A stretch of DNA of 64,000 nt from Promethearchaeota archaeon. Its GTDB lineage: Archaea; Asgardarchaeota; Lokiarchaeia; Sigyniarchaeales; SOKP01. The notes beneath the pieces are model-generated. The model did not search any database and was not told the origin of the DNA. It saw only the letters and a program-made list of their open reading frames with translations. This document shows positions 1-8,758 of the stretch, piece after piece; positions within the stretch are counted from its first letter, which is position 1, and each line of letters opens with the position of its first letter. The position numbers and the translations under genes are program-made. The stretch lies in contig JAEOSU010000050.1 of NCBI GenBank assembly GCA_016840165.1, positions 1 to 64,000 of the forward strand, in the 5' to 3' direction.

Positions 1-257
1 TCATCCCAAACGCCTGATCCAGAACACCAAGAATAATTACCCACTGTATACGACCAATTACCATCGATATGGATGGGTGTAAGATCAAGCCAATAATCTG
101 ATTTTCCTATATCATCCATAGTGTCATCTTTGATTACAGAATTAGCAAATCCGTTTATTATATTAGTATTTGTTCCTAAATTCATAAATCCCATAAGCAT
201 AAATATGCCTATTAAAGTCGCTAATATTACTATTTTATGTTTAAATTGGTTGTTCAT
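1..257 (-). CDS. Secreted beta-helix-type surface protein, N-terminal part (cut by window edge)
   Basis: This reading frame starts at an ATG and runs open off the left edge, so only about 85 residues are visible. Residues about 9-30 form a hydrophobic signal or anchor segment (IVILATLIGIFMLMGF). The rest reads as an exported protein and ends with WCSGSGVWD. A motif of the type IxIDGNWS followed by WCSGSG is typical of the start of right-handed parallel beta-helix (NosD-like) surface proteins that are common in Lokiarchaea; this family call is from memory of such proteins. The repeats that would prove it lie outside the window. It sits downstream of, and on the same strand as, another anchored protein. 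Confidence 0.6.
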   Translation of the reverse strand, partial: MNNQFKHKIVILATLIGIFMLMGFMNLGTNTNIINGFANSVIKDDTMDDIGKSDYWLDLTPIHIDGNWSYTVGNYSWCSGSGVWD

Positions 258-574
258 ATTTTCAACCCTCTATTTAAAGAGTATTTTTATATCTTTAAAC
301 GATAAAATAAACTGTGATGGAAAAGTATTTAAATCTATGTCAATGCATTAATATTTCCTTTTTTTCACATTACAAAAATGAACTTCGAGAATTAGAATTT
401 AATAACAAGTTCTTTAATACTAAATAGAATAATGGAAGTTTCACAATTCATTTACTTCCAATCTAAAATGATCTAAATATAATTAATATATTAAGAGAAA
501 ATAAAGAAAATCCAATAACATCGTGTTGCATGCAATGAGAAAAAAAAAAAAGGGGATCGACAATTGCATTCATA
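258..574. other. Intergenic region with probable promoter of the left-edge gene
   Basis: About 317 bases without a convincing gene. An AT-rich TATA-like stretch on the minus strand lies near 282-293, about 30 bases before the ATG of the left-edge gene, which would give a short or absent leader. A 10-base perfect palindrome (TTGCATGCAA) sits at 526-535, and a run of A lies at 540-551. I see no RNA gene here. Confidence 0.3.
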
Positions 575-1366
575 CTAACAAATGAATATTAATATATTCA
601 TTGGGAGTTGGGGATTCTGGGGACAACTTTCATTCAAGTGTGCCAGAATTAACTTGAATTTTTGATCAATATCATGACAGCCTTCCCAGCTGGTTATGAT
701 CGTGACGTAAACCCATTTATTTAAGTTGGGTGAAGGAGGACAATCAAGAACGAATGGACAATCGCAACCTTCAACGCAAACGGGTTGTGGTAAATGATTA
801 CTGTCAATTTGAATGGGTCCATCGACTAAATCGAAGGAGGCCACATATAATACTGTTTCACAACCTAAGGGTCCGAGAACGGTACCACAATCGGTCCAGG
901 TGATTGCAACTGCACCACCTAGTCCAGTCTTAGGTTGATAAATTGTCATCATATTCATACCCATGTCATCTGGATGATAACCACCAAAAGACCATACTTT
1001 TAATCCAAAATTTGCATCAATATACTCCTCGGTTATGCACAGAGGGAATACTTCAGGAATATCATAATCTACATACATTATACCAGCTTCGGTATCATGA
1101 CACACATCAAAACATCCTTCAGCTCCTGGCACGGGAAAGAACTCCCATACATCGCCCTCTGTGGGAGCTAACTTGGGCGACGTGTCTCCAACAGTGTTTA
1201 TTGGTGTCGCCAAATTCATTGGGACAGCTCCACTGTGGGAAAACAGTTGAAATCCAACTCCTAACGCAAGGACTATAATCAAAGACGCAAAAAACCCTAG
1301 TAGAATCCCAGCAATAATCTTAGAGAATCTTGTCAGTACTATTTCATCGTCGGTATCTATATCCAT
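575..1366 (-). CDS. Membrane-anchored extracellular protein, Cys-rich, function unknown
   Basis: A 263-residue protein that I do not recognise. Residues 1-16 are acidic and presumably cytoplasmic. Residues about 17-40 form one transmembrane segment (IIAGILLGFFASLIIVLALG), and the remainder is presumably outside the cell. The outer part contains several cysteines, including CFDVC and a dense VCVEGCDCP stretch, which suggests disulfide bonding or metal binding. No catalytic motif was seen. It lies just upstream of another exported protein on the same strand, so the two may belong to one surface locus. Confidence 0.7.
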   Translation of the reverse strand: MDIDTDDEIVLTRFSKIIAGILLGFFASLIIVLALGVGFQLFSHSGAVPMNLATPINTVGDTSPKLAPTEGDVWEFFPVPGAEGCFDVCHDTEAGIMYVDYDIPEVFPLCITEEYIDANFGLKVWSFGGYHPDDMGMNMMTIYQPKTGLGGAVAITWTDCGTVLGPLGCETVLYVASFDLVDGPIQIDSNHLPQPVCVEGCDCPFVLDCPPSPNLNKWVYVTIITSWEGCHDIDQKFKLILAHLNESCPQNPQLPMNILIFIC

Positions 1367-1846
1367 TGCATATTACACATTTAAAACTTTTTTTAAACCA
1401 CCTAAGAATGCAAATTGAAATCCAATTAATAATGTTGTTTTCCAACTATTTAAACATTATGGCTGGCCTATATTTTGATTACAAATTCAACCTGTTATTT
1501 ATTTTTGTATTAATAAATCATTAGATGGTCACAAGAATTGGTGTTTTTGTCATAACAAATCACTATAATTTTATTATTTTTAATACATCATTAACCCTTT
1601 TGTATTAAAAAATAGTTTTATAATCAGTTTTTTGTAGTGTGATTAACCTAATTTATGATTTTCTTTTTTTAACTAAATTAAGAAACCAGATTTTTATTCC
1701 TTTGGATACTCAAGATAATTATAAATATAGAATTTCTTATCATTTCAAAATTATTCATATTATTCATAATTTTTCTGATTGAATAAGTTTAAAAAAAAAA
1801 GTTGTATAATATAAATTACCGAGGTTGAATGTAACAATCATTTCAT
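1367..1846. other. Divergent intergenic region, AT-rich
   Basis: About 480 bases between divergent genes, very AT-rich, with no convincing coding frame or RNA. The part next to the plus-strand gene contains TATA-like sequence (GTATAATATAAATTA, about 1803-1817) roughly 30-45 bases before its ATG, a plausible promoter. Nothing else could be assigned. Confidence 0.3.
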
Positions 1847-3940
1847 ATGACATTAGAATTACAGCTAGTTAAGGGTATTGGCAAAAAAATAGCAGAAAGG
1901 ATGAAAGGAAGTGGTATAGATTCAATAACCAAACTTGCGTCATCCAGTGTTGAAGATTTATCAAAAATTCGTGGTGTTGGGAATTCAATGGCTGCAACGT
2001 ATATCCATATTGCCCAAAACTATCTCGAAAATATGAAAGATAGACAGAGTGAGAAAGATATCGCTTTAAAAAAACTTAAACACCCACTTCCGATAAATTC
2101 TATGTTAAACACTCCAATTCGAGAGTTAGATGGAAATTTAGAAGATTCTCACTCATATTTTTCACAACAATCATTACAGATTCAAAATCAAGCTCAAGAA
2201 AAACAAAAAAGCAATAATCAAGAAAAAGATCTCTCTCAGGTAAAGAGTAAATCTCCTATTCAAAAAGATGGGAAAAAATCGAATCATCTTATTTCAAGGG
2301 AGTTTGTAAATGTTCAAAATCGATCTATTTCAGAAAAAATATTAGATCCTCCAAACTCAAAGAACCAAAATAATTCATCTATTATGACTTATATTTCATT
2401 GAAAGAAGTAAAACCTGAAGGCGATCATAAAGAACTCTCAAAAAAAGAAACATCAAAAAAGAAATCAAAAAAGAAAAAGAATGATGGAAAACTCAAGCAA
2501 AAAAATTCACTTTCAATGCAAAATGTTGCTTATCAAAAAACCAACAAAAGAACGAAAAGCAAATCTTCTCTTATAAGAAAAAAAGAAAAAGTAGATCATT
2601 CAAACGCTAATGCACAAGTAGCTGTATTGGAGAGTATTAATAGCGAGTCAAATTCTAAAGCTAAAGAAAAGGCAATCTCCATTTATTATTCTAAAGCTTT
2701 TTTTGATTTGGATGCCGTCCAGAGAATTCGATTTTTACATCTTAAAATTAAAAAACTTGAAAAAGCGATTGTTAGAGAAGAAGGAGACTATTCCATAAAA
2801 GATCTAGAGCTCTTTTATGATTATATAACATTACTAAACATAAATTATAAGACAAAAAATCAAAATTTAATTTTGAGGGAATTAGATTTAACTTTATCTT
2901 ATTATGATCCCATCGATAAGGTAGATATAAACATTTATGATATAATGTTTGAATGCGCTCGTACTTTATGGGTTAAAGCATTATTTTGTGCTAAATTATC
3001 AGAAAAATATGAGAGTGAAGGGAACTGGGATAATGCTATAGTTACAATGGTTGAATGTAGTAAATCATATAAAGCAGCAGCATTTTTTAGCGAAGCAGCA
3101 GTTAATCAAAGAAATATTGGGTCTAGTTTAAATCCAGAATATTTGGAATTTAAATCTGAAGAATCCAGAATTTTAGCTCAGAGCATTGCTGCTTTGAAGG
3201 AAGAAACAAATAATAACCTCTCTTTAGCATCTAAATTACATGCTGGTTTAAGCGCGTTGTCAAAGAGATTATACTATTTGAAGCCACATGATAAAATAAC
3301 GAGAATGAAGATACAAGCACAATTTACCTATGACATTGGTAAATCATGTCATTTAAACGCCCGAGCAATTGGTACTTCTTTATTCTCAAAAGAGAAAAGC
3401 AAAAAGGCTACTGAAAAAGTCAATCAAAAATTATTAAAAGCTAATTATTATTACTCTCTTGCTGAGGGATTATGGGAATATATTATTCATAATTTTAAAG
3501 ATATTTCAAAAAAAGAAAAAAAAGATATAGAAGATAATCTAAGAATTGTAAACGAAAATATAATGGAAAATGATGTCGAGATTTTAGATTATGAACATAT
3601 AAAACACATTCAAGATCCTGAACCAATAATTATAGTACCAGAAAATTTACCGGAGCACGTGCCTAAAGTTATCGATTTTTTACGAAGATACCCTTATAGA
3701 GATCATAGTGTAAAAAGATTGAAAAGATTTAGAACTATAAAGTTTGAAGAAAAAATAAGTATAAATAAAAAATCTGAACTTTTCAATAAGAAAGCTACTT
3801 TAGGACGTCTTATAAAAGAATTAAAATATTTATACGATAATAATGATATCGATATTGATAAATATATGGAACTTTTAGAAAAATACAAGACAAAAGTTAA
3901 TGATATAAATAGTGCTATTGAAATGCTTAATAAATCGTGA
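1847..3940 (+). CDS. HhH + BRO1-like (ALIX-type) domain protein, paralogue 1
   Basis: A 697-residue protein in three parts. Residues about 5-62 form a pair of helix-hairpin-helix motifs (LVKGIGKKIAERM, then LSKIRGVGNSMAATYI), which usually bind DNA or mediate protein contacts. Residues about 63-280 are a low-complexity, Lys/Ser-rich linker with a strongly basic patch near 198-213. Residues about 283-605 are helical and follow the order of landmarks of eukaryotic BRO1 domains: a YYDPID segment, a FECARTLW helix, a SEESRILAQSIAALKE helix resembling the LAQAQE helix, and NENIMENDVEIL followed by IQDPEPIIIVPENL, resembling the NDFIY...LV.P end of BRO1. A short coiled coil closes the protein. BRO1 proteins recruit ESCRT-III in eukaryotes; the role here is inferred. 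It uses TGA as its stop. It is followed by a membrane protein and by a paralogue. Confidence 0.75.
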   Translation: MTLELQLVKGIGKKIAERMKGSGIDSITKLASSSVEDLSKIRGVGNSMAATYIHIAQNYLENMKDRQSEKDIALKKLKHPLPINSMLNTPIRELDGNLEDSHSYFSQQSLQIQNQAQEKQKSNNQEKDLSQVKSKSPIQKDGKKSNHLISREFVNVQNRSISEKILDPPNSKNQNNSSIMTYISLKEVKPEGDHKELSKKETSKKKSKKKKNDGKLKQKNSLSMQNVAYQKTNKRTKSKSSLIRKKEKVDHSNANAQVAVLESINSESNSKAKEKAISIYYSKAFFDLDAVQRIRFLHLKIKKLEKAIVREEGDYSIKDLELFYDYITLLNINYKTKNQNLILRELDLTLSYYDPIDKVDINIYDIMFECARTLWVKALFCAKLSEKYESEGNWDNAIVTMVECSKSYKAAAFFSEAAVNQRNIGSSLNPEYLEFKSEESRILAQSIAALKEETNNNLSLASKLHAGLSALSKRLYYLKPHDKITRMKIQAQFTYDIGKSCHLNARAIGTSLFSKEKSKKATEKVNQKLLKANYYYSLAEGLWEYIIHNFKDISKKEKKDIEDNLRIVNENIMENDVEILDYEHIKHIQDPEPIIIVPENLPEHVPKVIDFLRRYPYRDHSVKRLKRFRTIKFEEKISINKKSELFNKKATLGRLIKELKYLYDNNDIDIDKYMELLEKYKTKVNDINSAIEMLNKS

Positions 3941-4030
3941 ATTTATGAATTTAAACTAATATGTAAAATAAAATATATAAATGACTTCATCTTTTTGTTT
4001 ATCATCTAAAAATTTGTTAAGGGAGAATCT

Positions 4031-4573
4031 ATGAGTAAAATTAGTGCATTTATTAGAAAATCTTGGTTCTTTGTATTGATTGTTGTAATAATAGTAATAT
4101 TTGTTTATGAAAGAACAATAGCTTTACTTATTACACTTGTTTTAATATTCGCGTTTATTATTTCTTTTATTCCATCTCTTTCCTTTAAGAAAAGATTAAT
4201 TAAATTAATGAATAAATATAAGAAAATTGAAGATTTAACAGTTTCCAGAAAAATTAGGCGACCCTTACCTATAGTACAAAATTATATGTATAAGCTCTCA
4301 AAACGCCAAAAGCGAAGGAAATGGCTCATTGTATATTTAAATAAACGCTATATCTTTTACAATAAAAAGACGATCCAAGAATTTTTAAAACTTTATGGCT
4401 ATGGATTTCATGAAAAGGAAATCCTTGAAAACTTAAGAGCAAACGTAAATCTGAAAACAAGGGCCGAAATCAAAGCTATTAGAGATACTCTTGTTAAAAA
4501 TAAAAGAATTTTAAAAAATCAACCTCAAGAATTAATTGAGGAGGTTAATTTACAGAAATCTATTGAAATCTAA
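4031..4573 (+). CDS. Small membrane protein between the two BRO1-like genes
   Basis: A 180-residue protein not recognised as a known family. Residues about 12-50 make two closely spaced transmembrane helices (FVLIVVIIVIFVY and ALLITLVLIFAFIISFI). The remaining 130 residues are basic and helical, presumably cytoplasmic. A segment around residues 110-150 (TIQEFLKLYGYGFHEKEIL) could be a winged-helix-like or four-helix fold. It has the same direction as both neighbours, with gaps of 90 and 176 bases, so co-expression is plausible. A membrane anchor placed between two BRO1-like genes suggests it may be their membrane partner; that is inference. Confidence 0.75.
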   Translation: MSKISAFIRKSWFFVLIVVIIVIFVYERTIALLITLVLIFAFIISFIPSLSFKKRLIKLMNKYKKIEDLTVSRKIRRPLPIVQNYMYKLSKRQKRRKWLIVYLNKRYIFYNKKTIQEFLKLYGYGFHEKEILENLRANVNLKTRAEIKAIRDTLVKNKRILKNQPQELIEEVNLQKSIEI

Positions 4574-4749
4574 ATTTAATATAGGAAACACTATTTTCAT
4601 AAATTAAACGATCTTATAAGATTTTAAATTATTTCAAAATTTTGTGTACAAAAAGTCTTGGTTCCTTTCATCCAATAAAATTGGAATGATTTGATTAAGT
4701 TTAAAAAAAAGAATTGAATAAGTATATATATTGAAATCTAAATTGTTAT

Positions 4750-6762
4750 TTGGTTAATATGATTTCGATAATACGTATGGTTAAAGGGATTGGGGAGTCA
4801 AAGGTAGAGATATTAAGGCAAAATGGTATTGATTCAATTGAAAAATTGGCCAATATTGATATAGAGAGGCTATCAAAAATTGAGGGTGTTAGTGTACAAG
4901 AAGCAAAGAATGATATCTTGATTGCAAAGAGTTATTTAAAAAATTTAGAAACAAAAAATGCTATTGATAAAATAGTAAAAGAACGTATTCCTATAAAAAA
5001 ATTAGTAACAGAAAAAGACAAGCCCAAAGTAAAGGCTTATAATAAAAAAATAGCAAAAGTCTCTCTAGACTCTTTAGAAAAATTAGCACGTTCTAATTAT
5101 GAAGATTTATCACGAATAAAGGGTATAAGTATATCAAATGCAAAAAGATACATTGATATAGCTCAAAAATATCTGGAAAGTATGCGGATAAAAGAGAGAG
5201 AAGAAAATCTTGTTGTTGATATCCCAATAGATGAAAATAAGACTCTTAAAACTTCAAAAAGTGAAATTAATATTCCTAAAATCAAGGAATTACCAAAAAA
5301 AGCACAAATTTCTAATTTTGTTTCATTTAAACCTGTAGACAATAAAGAAAAGATTCATTCAGATGTTATTTCCCAAATAAAAAAGAAAGTCACTCCTGAG
5401 AAAAAATCAAAACAAAGATTAAAGAAAAAACCATTAAAAACTAATAAAATAATCAAAAAATACAGGGATAAACCGTTTTTCACAGAAGAAACAATGCAGC
5501 GGATTCGTTTCTTACATCATAAAATAAAACATTTAGAAACATATGTACAGAGAAGTGAAGATTTTTCTTTTTCTGAACTCAATTACATTATAGAATATGT
5601 AAAATTGCTAAATATTAATTATAAAACGCAAAGTCAAATTAGGCTTTTAAAAGAATTAGATATCTCATCGACATTTTATGATCCTATCGCTAAGAAAGAT
5701 ATTAAAATCTGGGACTTAATTTTTGAATGTGCCAGGGCATTATGGATCTCTGCTCAAGCATATTCCTATCTATCCAGAAAATTTGAAGTGGATGGTTTAA
5801 TGGAAAATGCGATTGTTGCGATGGTTGAATGCAGTAAAATGTATAAAACTGCTGCTTACTTTAGTGCTGCCTGTACTCGACAAAAAGATAAGGGTTCAGC
5901 ATTATCTGTAGAATTTCTTGAATTAAATTCGGAACAATCTCGTATTCTTGCCCAAAATCTCGCTACATTTAATGAAATCCAGAGAGAAAATTATTCAATG
6001 GCAGCAAAATTGTCCGCAGGACTGAGTGCGTTAACCAAAAGGTTGGCATTTTTAAGAACTTATGATCAAGCTAAGTATTATCAATTAAAAGCACAATACA
6101 ATTATGATATGGGAAAAGCTTGTCATCTGAATGCTACTTATTTATTAAAGTTGCCTGATCCTGATAAAAATCAAGAAAATATAGAGCAATTGAAGAAAAA
6201 AGCAAATTATTACTACTTTAAAGCAGAGGGTTTATGGGAGTTTATCCTTAAAAAGTTCTCTAATTTATCAGAAGCTGCAAAGAAGAAATTAAAATATAAT
6301 TTATCAGTGGTAAATGAAAATATTATGGAAAATGACGTTGAGGAAATAACCGAGGAAAAGGCAATAGAAATCCAAGATCCAGAACCATTGATAATTGTTC
6401 CGGAAAATTTAGCTCCCTTTATTCCAAGAACAACCAACTTTTTAACAAAATATAACGAAAAAGATCTTAATTTCGATGCTTATTTACGTTATAAAAATTT
6501 AATGTCAGACGTACTTGTAAATATGAATAAAATCGAAGAATTAAGAAATACTAAGGCAGGAGTAGGTAGGACATTGAAACAACTACAAATCCTTTATGAT
6601 AATAATGACATTGATGTGAATAGTTTTACTGAGTTGTTTGAGAAATATTCAATTAAACTTGAGACCATCGAAAACACAATCCAAAACCTCAAAAATCCTT
6701 CGAGAATTAAACCTTCAACTACTAATCAGTATAAGAAACAGACACCACATATAGTTAAATGA
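4750..6762 (+). CDS. HhH + BRO1-like (ALIX-type) domain protein, paralogue 2
   Basis: A 670-residue paralogue of the upstream BRO1-like protein, with the same architecture. It carries two N-terminal helix-hairpin-helix modules: a complete one at residues about 6-62 (MVKGIGESKVEILRQ) and a second at about 100-142 (LSRIKGISISNAKRYIDIAQ) that lacks its first hairpin. A basic linker leads to the BRO1-like region at about 242-560. Shared blocks with paralogue 1 include RIRFLHHKIKHLE, NINYKTQ, FYDPIAKKDIKIWDLIFECAR, AMVECSKMYKTAAYF, SEQSRILAQ, VNENIMENDVEE and IQDPEPLIIVPENL. A C-terminal coiled coil is also shared (YDNNDIDVNSFTELFEKY). Conservation is much stronger in the BRO1-like part than in the linker, so this part is under selection. 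The start could also be the ATG four codons in. Confidence 0.75.
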   Translation: MVNMISIIRMVKGIGESKVEILRQNGIDSIEKLANIDIERLSKIEGVSVQEAKNDILIAKSYLKNLETKNAIDKIVKERIPIKKLVTEKDKPKVKAYNKKIAKVSLDSLEKLARSNYEDLSRIKGISISNAKRYIDIAQKYLESMRIKEREENLVVDIPIDENKTLKTSKSEINIPKIKELPKKAQISNFVSFKPVDNKEKIHSDVISQIKKKVTPEKKSKQRLKKKPLKTNKIIKKYRDKPFFTEETMQRIRFLHHKIKHLETYVQRSEDFSFSELNYIIEYVKLLNINYKTQSQIRLLKELDISSTFYDPIAKKDIKIWDLIFECARALWISAQAYSYLSRKFEVDGLMENAIVAMVECSKMYKTAAYFSAACTRQKDKGSALSVEFLELNSEQSRILAQNLATFNEIQRENYSMAAKLSAGLSALTKRLAFLRTYDQAKYYQLKAQYNYDMGKACHLNATYLLKLPDPDKNQENIEQLKKKANYYYFKAEGLWEFILKKFSNLSEAAKKKLKYNLSVVNENIMENDVEEITEEKAIEIQDPEPLIIVPENLAPFIPRTTNFLTKYNEKDLNFDAYLRYKNLMSDVLVNMNKIEELRNTKAGVGRTLKQLQILYDNNDIDVNSFTELFEKYSIKLETIENTIQNLKNPSRIKPSTTNQYKKQTPHIVK

Positions 6763-6834
6763 TTAATAATTATGAAATCTCAATTTTAATTATTTTTTAT
6801 TTTGATTAGAATCGATTATAAAATTAGAATTATT

Positions 6835-7305
6835 TCAAAATGCGAATGAAATCTCCTTTATTAATCCGAAATTCTCATTTTTGCAATATTTCTTTCTATT
6901 GGATTGAAAATGCACGATTATCGGTGACTCTTTAAGTTCGGTCATCTTTTCGATTAATTTCTTATCGCCATGTTTTATTGCCTCTAAAACAAGAGGTAAA
7001 TGATGACGAAAGATTCGGTCTCTTAATCCCGCCCATCCAAAGCAAAATCCGCCACTTACATGTAAATAAACATGAAGCTCAAATTCACAACCCTTCTTTA
7101 ACCATTCAGCCAACACTTCATCCCTCATAAATCGCGTATAAAAGCCTGAAATCTGTTCATTGTCATAATCGGAACTTATGGTTAAGAATAAATCTCCGGT
7201 TGAATCCGAATGAGTTAAAGTATATCGTCGAGGGAGGAATAAGTTTTGAATATCAATTGTTCCTTTAAATTCTACATGTAACTTATCAGGGTTTAAAGTA
7301 GTCAT
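6835..7305 (-). CDS. Staygreen (SGR) family protein
   Basis: A 156-residue single-domain protein that matches the Staygreen family over its full length. Visible landmarks are NPDKLHVEF at the N terminus, RRYTLTHSDSTGDLFLTI at residues 26-43, RDEVLAEW at 61-68, HVYLHVSGG, RIFRHHLPLVLEAIKHGD, and a closing block with VHFQSN and ENFG. Plant and algal SGR removes magnesium from chlorophyll a. The His-Ser-Asp stretch (H32, D34) and the RDE aspartate are, from memory, where the residues important for dechelation lie, and they are present here. An Asgard archaeon has no chlorophyll, so the substrate must be something else, perhaps another metallated tetrapyrrole; the role is unknown. It lies downstream of dnaJ on the same strand with an 87-base gap. 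Confidence 0.88.
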   Translation of the reverse strand: MTTLNPDKLHVEFKGTIDIQNLFLPRRYTLTHSDSTGDLFLTISSDYDNEQISGFYTRFMRDEVLAEWLKKGCEFELHVYLHVSGGFCFGWAGLRDRIFRHHLPLVLEAIKHGDKKLIEKMTELKESPIIVHFQSNRKKYCKNENFGLIKEISFAF

Positions 7306-7392
7306 TATTATGATTTTAATCAGTATGCAGATGTTAAATCTTATCGTTATAAATTATTATAGCTAATAATCATAAAATTGTAGATATTTTTA

Positions 7393-8529
7393 TTAGTTTT
7401 CAGCTAACTCTCGGAATTTCAATAGGAGCTTTTTTTGTTCCTCTGAAAGTTTTTCGGGTATTTTAATATTTATTTTCACATACTGATCTCCCTTGCCTTT
7501 TCCCCTCAAATAGCTTACTCCCCTATTTTTAATACGAAATTCTGTACCATATTGAGTGCCAGCAGGAATTGTTAATTCTTTTTCCTTTATGGTTTCATTC
7601 TTGTAATCTAAAGTAGGAACCCTAATTTTACCTCCTAAAATCGCTGTTATAATATCGATATCTACGATTGTATAAAGATCATTACCCCGTCGGATGAAAT
7701 TTTCATTTTCTTCAATACTTATTCCAACATATAAATCTCCTGGGATAGCATTTACAGAAGGTACATGTCCACCACCCTGCACTTTTAAATGAACTCCATT
7801 TTCTACTCCTGCTGGAATGTTTGCATGAATAATCTTATCCTCGGGAATTACTTTTGCTCCATTACATACCTTACACTTTTTCTCAATTACTTTTCCTGTT
7901 CCATTGCATCTATAACATTCAGACTCGCGTATAATTGTTCCAAATCCAGACTGGGTCATTTTTCTTATCCTTCCGCTTCCCTTACACTGAGGACAAGTTT
8001 TCACGCTAGAAGGATCTTCAGCTCCTGTCCCTTCACAAGCATCACAAGGTGTATATCGTTGAATTGAAATATCTTTTTTAACTCCAAACATTGCTTCTTC
8101 AAAAGTTATTGAGATATGCTCTTCTAGATCCTGACCTACTTCTCGACGTGGAGCTGATCGACCTCTGGCTCTTGATCCAAAACTACTAAATCCAAAATTA
8201 TCAAATCCCCCGAAAGGAGAAAAACCACCAAAAATTGATTTTAATAACTCGTCAATTCCAGGTATACCTCCTCGAAAGAAATCACTCATATCGATGTCTA
8301 CCCCGCTAAATCCATATTGATCGTAGTTTCTCCGCTTATCCGGATCGCTTAAAACTTCGTATGCCTCTTGAACCTCTATAAATTTATCCTTAGCATCCGG
8401 ATCTTCTTTATTTACATCGGGATGATACTTTCGAGCAAGTTTTCTATATGCAATCTTAATGTCGTTGGTATTAGCATCCTTGTCTACTCCCAGAACCTCA
8501 TAGTAATCTCGTTTTTTCCCAGGGCTCAT
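7393..8529 (-). CDS. dnaJ: Molecular chaperone DnaJ
   Basis: A 378-residue full-length type I Hsp40. The J domain (residues about 7-72) has the HPD tripeptide in [10 protein letters not shown]. It is followed by a Gly/Phe-rich region ([18 protein letters not shown]) and a zinc domain with four repeats ([32 protein letters not shown]), the last of which has Ala in place of the usual final Gly. The C-terminal substrate-binding domains close the protein. DnaJ delivers unfolded clients to DnaK and stimulates its ATPase. It is downstream of dnaK on the same strand, 229 bases after it, so it probably has its own promoter. Confidence 0.97.
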   Translation of the reverse strand: MSPGKKRDYYEVLGVDKDANTNDIKIAYRKLARKYHPDVNKEDPDAKDKFIEVQEAYEVLSDPDKRRNYDQYGFSGVDIDMSDFFRGGIPGIDELLKSIFGGFSPFGGFDNFGFSSFGSRARGRSAPRREVGQDLEEHISITFEEAMFGVKKDISIQRYTPCDACEGTGAEDPSSVKTCPQCKGSGRIRKMTQSGFGTIIRESECYRCNGTGKVIEKKCKVCNGAKVIPEDKIIHANIPAGVENGVHLKVQGGGHVPSVNAIPGDLYVGISIEENENFIRRGNDLYTIVDIDIITAILGGKIRVPTLDYKNETIKEKELTIPAGTQYGTEFRIKNRGVSYLRGKGKGDQYVKINIKIPEKLSEEQKKLLLKFRELAEN

Positions 8530-8758
8530 ATTTCTTTATCACTTAATATTCTTTTAATAGATTTTTTATCAATTGAATTAAATATGTATTAAAATTTATT
8601 TTTTTAGATTATTGAACTTTAAAATATAATTAAACTAACTATATTAATTCTCAACGAAATAATTTTCTATTTAATTGATATTTAGAAACGAGAAACTATG
8701 GTAGGCAATTTCTAAAAAGAAAAAGAAAAATAATTAACAAAAAAATATAATCTGGGAT

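Noticed and set aside
526..535. The palindrome TTGCATGCAA as an attachment or regulator site
   Set aside because: A 10-base palindrome is expected by chance at this scale and nothing around it supports a role.
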